Shown: positions 56,691 to 64,000 of the stretch, one piece after another
How the letters are laid out: each line of letters opens with the position of its first letter
Numbering within the stretch: the stretch's first letter is position 1
NCBI RefSeq assembly: GCF_030272615.1
Contig: NC_081406.1
Span: 476,064,900 to 476,128,899 of the forward strand
DNA from: Cryptomeria japonica
Taxonomy: Eukaryota > Streptophyta > Pinopsida > Cupressales > Cupressaceae
DNA: 64,000 nt
Direction: 5' to 3'
Position numbers and translations under genes: made by a program
Notes under the pieces: model-generated
What the model was told of the DNA's origin: nothing
The model's database searches: none
Seen by the model: the letters and a program-made list of their open reading frames with translations, nothing else

Positions 56691-58345
56691 AACAATTATT
56701 CTTCTAGTAATCACACCCTTATTCTTATCTCCTATGATCTAATTTTTTGAATGATTCAACCTCACATACCTAGGAGTCTTAGGATTTTCTTGATTTTCAG
56801 ACTCTTGAACTCTTTCTTCTACATTAGCACTTGTACCTTCTTCTTTATTCTCAGGTTTTCCAAAATAATCTGAATTAGGTTTTGGGTATGCATTTATTTT
56901 CCTTTATCTAAACTGGTATCCTGATCATCTAAATCATATTTGCAAGATCTGATATGTCTCACATTGCTTTCCTGAACTTTCGCATTAACACTCTCAATTA
57001 TCTTTCTCAATCTCTTATTATAACATTGGTAGGCCTTTCTCTTAGTAGAATAACCAAAAAAAAATTCTTCATCACATCTAGCATCAAACTTCCCTAAATC
57101 TTCATCTCTTCTGATATAGTATTTACTTCTGAAAATTCTGAAATATCTAACTGTAGGAACATGACCAAACCATAACCCATAATGAGTTTTACCGATGTCA
57201 CCTTTGATATGCACCCAATTAAGAGTGTATATAGAATTACTCACAGCTTCTCTCCAATAGATATGCAAAACATTTCCTTCAATAATCACCCTTCTGGTAG
57301 CTTCTTGAATTATTTTGTTCTTTCTCTCCATAACATCATTCTATTGAGGAGTTCTAGATGCAGATAATTGTATCTTCACTCCATGCTCTTCATAAAAACC
57401 ATTGAACTCACCAGAATTGAATTTACCACCTCTGTCAAATCTCAGACACTTCAGATTCAATCCAGTCTCAGTCTCAACCATGGCTTTGAAAATCTTGAAC
57501 TTCTCCAATGATTCAAATTTCTCTCTTAAGAAAGTAACCCACATCATCCTTGAATAGTCATCAATCATCAACATGAAGTACCCATCACCCCGCAAGCTTC
57601 TCACTCTAGAAGGACCACACAAATCAGTATGCATAAGATCCAATAATCCCTTAGAACTATATTCTTTTCTTTTGAAAGTAACTCTTGTCCACTTCCCTAA
57701 TTGATATCCCTTGCATATCAGATTAGTAGGCTTTACCAACTTAGGAAGATCTCTTACTGCTTGAGTAGAACTTATCATATCCATGCAATCAAAATTTACA
57801 TGACACATCCTTATATTCCATAACCAGCTTTCATCAATATGAGAAATCAAACAACTTTTACCACCAACATTCAAATGAAAGTTATTACATTTAGTTTTTA
57901 TACCTAATGTAGTCTTAATTTCAGAGCTACTCAAGATCTTACATTTGTTATTCTTGAATTGCAAATCATATCCCTTATCAACCATTTGTCCACCACTCAA
58001 AATATTATGCTTTAGACTTTCTACATGCAAGACATCACCAGTATTATGCTTACCATCAAGAGAAATAGAACCTCTACCACAGATTATACCAGCTTTGTCA
58101 TCACCAAATCTTACTTCACCACCATCATACTTTTCCATACTCACAAACTTACTCTTATCACCTGTCATATGATGAGAGTAGCCACTATCAATAACACATT
58201 CATCTTTCTCTTCAACTTCAACAGCCAAAGCTTTCTCCTCATTAATGAAGCTAGTAGAATCAATAGACACTGGATCATCTTCCTTGATAGCAATAAACAA
58301 CCATTCATCTCCTGAATTTCCTTTATCAGATTCATCATCTATCAC
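56691..58345 (-). pseudogene. Copia4 protease and integrase
   Basis: A 334-codon open frame (58345-57341) reads ECVIDSGYSHHMTGDK, the intact D-S-G protease motif, then WLWNIRMCHVNFD, LMHTDLCGP, MMWVTFLREKF and LRFDRGGKF (second Asp kept). After one stop, MERKNKII has the catalytic Glu (56894-57331), followed by YWREAVSNSIYTLNWVH and YELWFG-like YGLWFGHVPTVRYFRI. The tail near 56750 reads [11 protein letters not shown]-stop-IIGDKN (CAG to TAG) and stops at the G insertion. This is the best preserved integrase of the window. Confidence 0.9.
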
Positions 58346-58375
58346 ACCTTCATTAAAATCATAATAACATTTCTT

Positions 58376-59246
58376 CTAGGTTTTCTTAGGAACTCTTTCT
58401 GGACACCTTGAAGAAAAATGTCCTATCTTATTGCAAGAAAAGCATTTAAGAGGTAACTTTCCTTCATACTTACTGACTCCTTTAGGCAATCTTCTAGCAA
58501 TAAGGGCTTCAATGTCCTCAAGCTCTCTTTGTTCTTCTTCAAGTTCTCTCATCTCCTTCTCATATTTGGACACCCTTGTAGAACTTTTTCCCGGATCATA
58601 TTTCTTCTTCCCTGAAATAGTATCTTTGAATGCAGATTTTGTCTTAGGAAGAGATTCAACAAATTCACTCAACTCAAAGGAAACAAGCTTTCCAATCACT
58701 ATGTCTCTAGTCACATTTTTCATGGTCTAGATCTCCTCAATAGCATCAACTTTGTGTTTGTAAGCAAGAGGCAAGGATCTCAACACTTTAGCTACAATCT
58801 CTGATTCTTCCAATATTCCACTGACACATTTGATATTCAGCACAAGCTCATTCACTTTCTACATAAAGGAGGTAATATTCTCATCTTCGCCCATCTTCAG
58901 CAACTCATATTTTCTCTTCAAGCTCTTCAACTTGGCAATCTTCACATGACTATCACCTTCATACAAAGTTTCCAACATCTTCCAGATCTCATGAGTAGTC
59001 TACAAATCCATAACATTAATCATTTCAGAATCAGTCAGGGCACTCAACAATGCTTCCTTAGCTCTAATGTTGAATTTAGCTTCCTTTATCTCATCTATAG
59101 TTGTAGGACCATTTGGAGTAATATTATACACATTCTTAGTAATCTTTTCTGATGCATCTCAAGTGACACTCCATCCGGTTTTTCCAAAGAGTATAATTCA
59201 TTTCATCAAATTTTAGACTATCCTTCTTGTAACCATAAGTTGCCAT
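58376..59246 (-). pseudogene. Copia4 gag
   Basis: The ATG at 59246 (ATYGYKKDSLKFDEMNYTLW) opens the Copia gag. A small deletion near 59160 breaks the KITKNVYN block. Then come LETLYEGDSHVKIAKLKSL, MGEDENITSFM-stop-KVNEL, VLRSLPLAYKHKV and, open from 58723 to 58376, a coiled segment RVSKYEKEMRELEEEQREL and an intact zinc knuckle CFSCNKIGHFSSRC. Stops fit CAG, CAA or TGG changes. Confidence 0.87.
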
Positions 59247-59302
59247 ACCGGATCACCTCAAGCAGTCAAGCTTCTTATAAATGATCTAGCTCTGATGCCA
59301 AC

Positions 59303-60619
59303 TGTTGGCAACAAGGAAGAAAACTAGAGGGGAGGGGTGAATCAGTTTTCTCACAAACTTTATTCAACTCAAACACAATTTCAAATCTAATAATCAATAG
59401 TGAAAGCATAAATCAACACCACATCGGTAACACACATAACACCAAGATTTCTGACATGGAAAACCCAGTTAAAGGAAAAAACACGTGGGAATCTACCCAC
59501 AATATGATGATATCCTATTAGAAGTATATAAGGGCACACTACCTAGAGCTCACTGCTCCAAAACAAGAAGGGCTACAACCTTGAGGAAGACTCAGTGTCT
59601 TACAAGAAAATTTGGAATACATCTGGAAGATCATGAACTAATAAAGTAGCATCTCCCCATGCTTGGTTACAATTTTGGTTAAGCACGCCATCAGATTTGC
59701 TATGCCACACTTCTTCACACTTTCAAAAGATCAAAATATTTGTTTGCACACTTATTTGATCACACACATTCAGATACACTTGCAAATTCCTCTCATATGA
59801 TTATTACATATATTTATACAAATCATCAACTGATATTTCAAGGTTGTCTCAATACATCACAAATTACAAATATATAACCATACCCGCTACAATATAACAT
59901 GCAGACCAAAATAATATCAGCTAAGACATAACATGGACCTAATAAATTGCCTCAAATAAGAAACAGCTCCAAGAATTATGCCACAAACATCCACAACATG
60001 CTACAATCATCATGTCGACCAAGAACATGAAGAAACCACCAGATCAAAGAAAATCATCAATAACATGCTCACCGATCAATGTGGACCACCAAAACGGATA
60101 GGACACAATCTAGAAACATCCATAAGAATCATGAATCACCACATCAAGAACCGTAACATCACCACTTACTAAAATCTTCATCATCATTATATCGAATCTC
60201 AAGAACACTAATTGAACTAACTAGAAAACTGAAAGATTCACTTGCGGACCTCCAAATCATGAATCATTTGAATTGAGGACACACCAAAACGTTCCAAACA
60301 CTACCAAATCAGAAAACCAAGATATTGCAATGTGGAGTAATGCAGAGCTAAATCCAGAACACTGATCAACATCGAATAACTAAAAAACCAACTACAATAC
60401 CGGAACTCATAATGATCAAATCTTCATGCAAACCTCTAAAACTATAGTTGAATCAACTAGAGATACTTGTCTCAAAACCCTTTAATCTACAAAAACTCAT
60501 CTATAAGGTATTGTTAAAACAAAATCATTTAATCTGATTGCAACACTGGAACACATAGAGGAATATGTTGACATCAATGATAACACATCACTCAATAAAC
60601 TTCTTAACAATATCCAACA
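59303..60619 (-). repeat. Copia4 5' LTR (1317 bp) and adjacent PBS
   Basis: On the minus strand it starts TGTTGGATATTGTTAAG and ends CTTGTTGCCAACA. TTGGCATCAGAGC (59289-59301) next to it is the iMet PBS with one mismatch. The end stem is GAAAACT (59319-59325) / AGTTTTC (59344-59350). Confidence 0.9.
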
Positions 60620-60910
60620 AGTTGTAACAATTGTTTTGGAGTTCTAAAATTTTTGTTCTAGAAGTGTATTTAGCATTAATGGTATTCGACAGTGATTGCA
60701 ATGCTCCACATTCCTCCAGATGATGGTTTCAGGTGATGATATTTTATAAATACATTATTCATAATCTTAATTTATTTATTTCAAATTGGATCATGGTTTT
60801 TTTCTTTGGAAGTGTGCTTGAGGAAGTTTGAGGATATGTTCATTTTGGGTCTAGCTGAACTTGAATGTTTTTGTTCTTGTTCTTGTTCTAGTGCTTACAA
60901 TGTGTAATCT

Positions 60911-62461
60911 TGTTGGCAACAACAATGAAAGAAAACTGAGAGGATGGGGGTAAATCAGTTTTCACCAGATCTTACAATTTAAGAACAACTTTGTATTAGA
61001 TCAATTCTCACAAGAACAAAGATAAGCACAATAACACAAAGATTTTGATGTGGAAAACTCGGTTAAGGGAAAAACCATGGTGGGAACCTGCCCACAATAA
61101 ACTGATACTCTACAATAGTATGTGAAAATATTACAATGGGTGATGCACATGCATTCAGGCACACTGCCTAGATCTCACTACTCAAAAACAAGAAGGGCTA
61201 CAACCTTGAGGAAGGCTCACTACCTTACAAAGATCGGACAAAATTATGGATTACATGAACTGAAAGAATAGCATCTCATAATGCCTGATGACAATTTTGG
61301 TTAAGCACATTTGTTTGCTCTGCAACAATCTCTTTTCTACACTTCTCACCAAAAGCTAAATTTTCTTGCTCGCACATACATCACTCTCTGATAATGAAGA
61401 CACAATACCGATATTAAAATTACATGAATATGACACCTATGTATACAAATCATCAACCTTGACTACAAGGTCGGCTCAACCCATAAGACCTAATTAAAAA
61501 ATTGCATCACACGATACATAGATCAACCACCAAACCAATGCAATGTCATGATGACATAGCATGGACCCAAATCAAATCCATGAACATGCAACACCACCAA
61601 AAATATTGCCAAGATCATCTAAAACATGCCACACCACCGAAAATGTCGCATAACATGAAGAACATCACCGGACCCATAATTTCCTCAATAATATGCACAA
61701 TGATCAATGCGGACCAGCAAAACAAATAGGACACAATTAGGAAACACCAACAAGCATGTTAGAACCATCTGCAATAGCTGCACCAACACCACTTAATCAA
61801 ATTTTCATCGATCAACATGCTGATAATCAAGAACACTCAACAACAACAATTGAGACTAAAAAGATAACTTGCAGAGAACCAAATCATGAACCATCTAAAT
61901 TGAAGATATACATGATCATCTAAATCACTCTCCCAAATCCACAACTCAAGATATAATCATTCTGGATCACAACAGATCAAATACAAGAATACTGCAATAC
62001 TAAACACTGAAAAACCAATCCTCATACCAGAATCCATAACTTGATCAAATCACCACATAACATCATGAAACCAACACTGAATCAACTAGAGATACTTCAT
62101 TACTAAAGTCACAAATCTTTAAATTATTTTCTGATGCAGATTAACTCTCTACAACACTAGAACATAGGAATATGTTGACATCAATGACAACAACATATCC
62201 TAGCAGCAACAATATCCAACAATCTCCCCCTTTGGTATTGATGGAAACATATGGATGTGAACAAAAAATCAATGCAAAGAAATAAATCAACATGAACAAT
62301 CTCCCTCTGATATCATGCACACAAAGCTTCCAAGATAAGACAAATTTTTACATGCTTCTCTCCCCCTATGACATTAATGCAAAAATGCTCTAAAAACATA
62401 ATATGTCCCTCTAAGACTATGAAAATTATGATTCTCTCCACAAAAACACAAACCACTGAAC
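60911..62461 (-). mobile_element. E: 3' end of a Copia1-family element (LTR plus polypurine array)
   Basis: The LTR is 60911-62221, minus strand, starting TGTTGGATATTGTTGCTG. AAAGGGGGAGAT touches it at 62222-62234, and further purine blocks (near 62303 and 62360 on the minus strand) lie in the interior up to 62461, where the Copia3 LTR begins. The remainder is outside the window or lost. It is inserted in C's 3' LTR after TGTGTAATCT. The end stem is perfect: GAAAACTGA (60931-60939) / TCAGTTTTC (60955-60963). Confidence 0.85.
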
Positions 62462-63693
62462 TATTGGCCATTTGGAGGAATTGATTATGTGTTGCATTGA
62501 TATTTTGTCATTGATGTCAACACTAGCTATTTTGGATGCTTTATTGGCACCCTTCTGGTCCCAGTAGGTTGTTTTGGTTTCTGTTTGGATTTGATCTGGT
62601 ATGATCCGGTATGCTCCAGTATGTTTGGGTTATGGAATTGGCTTATTCATGCTACTCATGTTCAAGTTCAGTTAGTTGGTTTTGTTCTGGTGATCGGATG
62701 CTATCCTATTTACTAGCGAGCTTGGTTTGTTGTTCCAATGAGGGTTTCACCGACAGAGATTTGAAGAAGATCTTTGATGAATTGCATAAGTGGTGTTGGT
62801 GTGGCTTCTAGTGAAGATCCAAGATGCTAATGGTGATCATGTTCGAGACTTAGTTGATTAGGATTATTTCTTTAGCATGTATGGACCTATATTAGGTCCC
62901 GGTGTATCTAGGTTATGAACCAACTTAATGTAACGTGTGGATTGGACCTCTCGATGTGTTTTCGGGATGTCTTATGGGTTGGATATTATTTTTTTAGTCT
63001 TAGGCCAACATGTTTTGTAATTATGTAATTTTTTTATTGTCTGGTGGCCGATCTTATTATTTATGGTCGAGGGTTTGTATGTATATGAGGTAAGATCTTA
63101 TTGTAGATCATCATGGTATGGGATATGGATATGTAGGGAGTGAATAATGTAATAATCATTTAGGCAGAGGATTTGGTTGATCATTGGTGATCAAATTGGG
63201 TTTATGTAAGAAGATTTAGTCCTTCGGCATTGAGCTTAACTGGAACTATATTCAGGCATAGGAGATGCTATCTTTGCAGTTCATTCCTTCTTCCGGATTG
63301 TAGTCTAGATTTCTATGTAGTCAGTGAGACTCCTTTTGTGATGAGCAGTGCACTCTAGACTGTTGGCTTTCCTGCAAGTGCAGGCCCCTCAATTGTAATT
63401 CACATACTTACTGCAGAAGTATTATCTGACTATGGGTAGGCTTCCCACCATGGTTTTTCCCTTTACTGGGTTTTCCATGTATAAATATTGGTGCCATGTG
63501 GATGGTATTTATTCTTTGATTATTGCTTATGGTTAATTGGTTTATCTACTATTTTGGTATTTGGTTTATGCATTCTGGCATTGATCTTTTGGGTTCTGGT
63601 ATTAAAGTTTAATTGCTTAAGGTTTCGGTAATCTGGTGACAATTGATTAACCCCCCCTCTTAGTTGTCTTCCGGTTATTTGAACTATCTAACA
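62462..63693 (+). repeat. Copia3 5' LTR (1232 bp)
   Basis: It aligns with the Copia2 3' LTR from end to end. The TTTGTCATTGATGTCAACAC box is near 62506. The end stem GACAATTGA (63638-63646) / TTAGTTGTC (63660-63668) pairs fully if two wobble pairs are allowed. Confidence 0.92.
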
Positions 63694-63750
63694 ATTGGTA
63701 TCAGATCTTTGGTCCTCTTTATAGAAGATTAACCACTTGAGGAAGATCCT

Positions 63751-64000
63751 ATGGTGACTAACAGTTCAAGTTCATCTAGTTCATCTGGAGCTATCTTTTA
63801 GAGAGATATTCCTAGGCTTGATGGAATAAATTACACAGTATGGAAGATTTAGATGGAGACTCATCTGATATGTCTTGGTAAGGAGATTTGGGAGATCACA
63901 CAGAATGGTGTTACACCTCATAATCCAACATCTGACAAACTTGGATAAGGAGCTTGAGAATGATTGTACAACAAAATAAGCCCTCTTGTGTGCACTTTCT
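63751..64000 (+). pseudogene. Copia3 gag, 5' part
   Basis: The ATG at 63751 begins VTNSSSSSSSGAIF-stop-RD, IPRLDGINYTVWKI-stop-METHL and IWEITQNGVTPHNP. The first stop is TAG where Copia2 has TGG, and the second is TAG where Copia2 has CAG. Conversely its CAG in ITQNG is TAG in Copia2. A short deletion near 63937 shifts the frame before the window ends. Confidence 0.88.

Larger units (their letters stand above)
45960..60620 (-). mobile_element. Copia4: Ty1/Copia element, minus strand, carrying element G
   Basis: The LTR pair is 45960-47311 (3') and 59303-60619 (5'). GTTGT flanks both sides (45955-45959 and 60621-60625, with one extra A before the right copy), and C's LTR sequence resumes beyond it. 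The PBS is at about 59289-59301. Gag, PR, INT, RT and RH are split by G between the integrase tail and RT. Its LTRs belong to the Copia1/E family (TGTTGGATATTG). Confidence 0.9.
15463..60910 (+). mobile_element. Element C: non-autonomous two-ORF LTR element, heavily nested
   Basis: The 5' LTR begins TATTAC at 15463 (TGTTAG in the 3' copy) and is split into 15463-15503, 16916-17362 and 35464-36218 by F and A. The iMet-type PBS is at 36221. ORF1 (36284-37341) and ORF2 (37690-38446 plus 44472-45480) follow, then polypurine blocks and a 3' LTR starting at 45666. That LTR is split by Copia4 (45960-60620) and cut by E at 60911; the rest lies outside the window. There is no protease, integrase, RT or RNase H. 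Junctions were placed by aligning the 5' LTR pieces with the 3' LTR by eye. Confidence 0.82.
45666..60910 (+). repeat. Element C 3' LTR in two pieces, cut by Copia4 and E
   Basis: The pieces are 45666-45959 and 60621-60910. They match the 5' LTR pieces in order (GGAGTTCTAAAATTT, TCCTCCA, GAGGATATG, GAACTTGAATGTTTTTG). The rest would follow E outside the window. Confidence 0.83.
62462..64000 (+). mobile_element. Copia3: start of a Copia2-family element, cut by window edge
   Basis: The 5' LTR is 62462-63693 (starts TATTGGCCATTTGG where Copia2 has TGTTGGCC; ends ACTATCTAACA). PBS TGGTATCAGATC is at 63696 and gag starts at 63751. It abuts the interior of E, so it is inserted there. Confidence 0.9.

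Overview
The window is repeat DNA from a large, AT-rich seed-plant genome. Decayed LTR retrotransposons lie nested inside one another, and I see no convincing host gene, tRNA, rRNA or CRISPR array. The density, the depth of nesting, the many old copies that keep their frames, and the element types (long-LTR Ty1/Copia elements with an initiator-Met primer site, and Tat-like Ty3/Gypsy elements with an extra RNase H) suggest a gymnosperm such as a conifer. That is an inference from style, not a database match.

Left part (1-15462), minus strand. Gypsy1 (1-4683) runs off the left edge. It has a 970-bp 5' LTR, a primer-binding site (PBS), gag, protease, an extra RNase H and RT, in that order. Its LTR interrupts a ~990-codon reading frame of unknown function (ORF1, 4684-7666) that carries about eleven stops and no frameshift. 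A long non-coding leader (7667-10758) full of short repeats links ORF1 to an LTR at 10781-11952. That LTR has a PBS on one side and the 3' end of Gypsy2 (11953-15462: RT, RNase H, second RNase H, integrase) on the other.

Middle and right (15463-64000). Element C, a non-autonomous LTR element with two ORFs and no pol, is inserted in the Gypsy2 RT. Its 5' LTR holds a solo LTR (F) and non-autonomous element A (17363-35458, target duplication GAGGA). A's 3' LTR holds a 3.5-kb solo LTR (B), which holds Copia1 (26750-34810). C's ORF2 is split by Copia2 (38447-44470). C's 3' LTR is split by Copia4 (45960-60620, minus strand), which holds element G (49173-56685, minus strand), a second two-ORF non-autonomous element. 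C's 3' LTR is cut again by element E (60911 on, minus strand), which is followed by the start of Copia3 (62462-64000), a sister of Copia2.

How the parts relate. Copia1, 2 and 4 encode the standard gag-PR-INT-RT-RH polyprotein, now broken. C and G encode only a coiled-coil/zinc-knuckle protein and a second conserved protein. They share with the Copia elements the initiator-Met PBS, an array of AAAGGGGGAG polypurine blocks before the 3' LTR, a CATTGATGTCAA box near the LTR start, and a C-rich stem-loop near the LTR end. The simplest reading is that Copia-type enzymes once mobilised C and G in trans. Nonsense codons across the window are almost all CAG, CAA, CGA or TGG changed by one C-to-T transition on either strand, as expected of methylated, silenced DNA.
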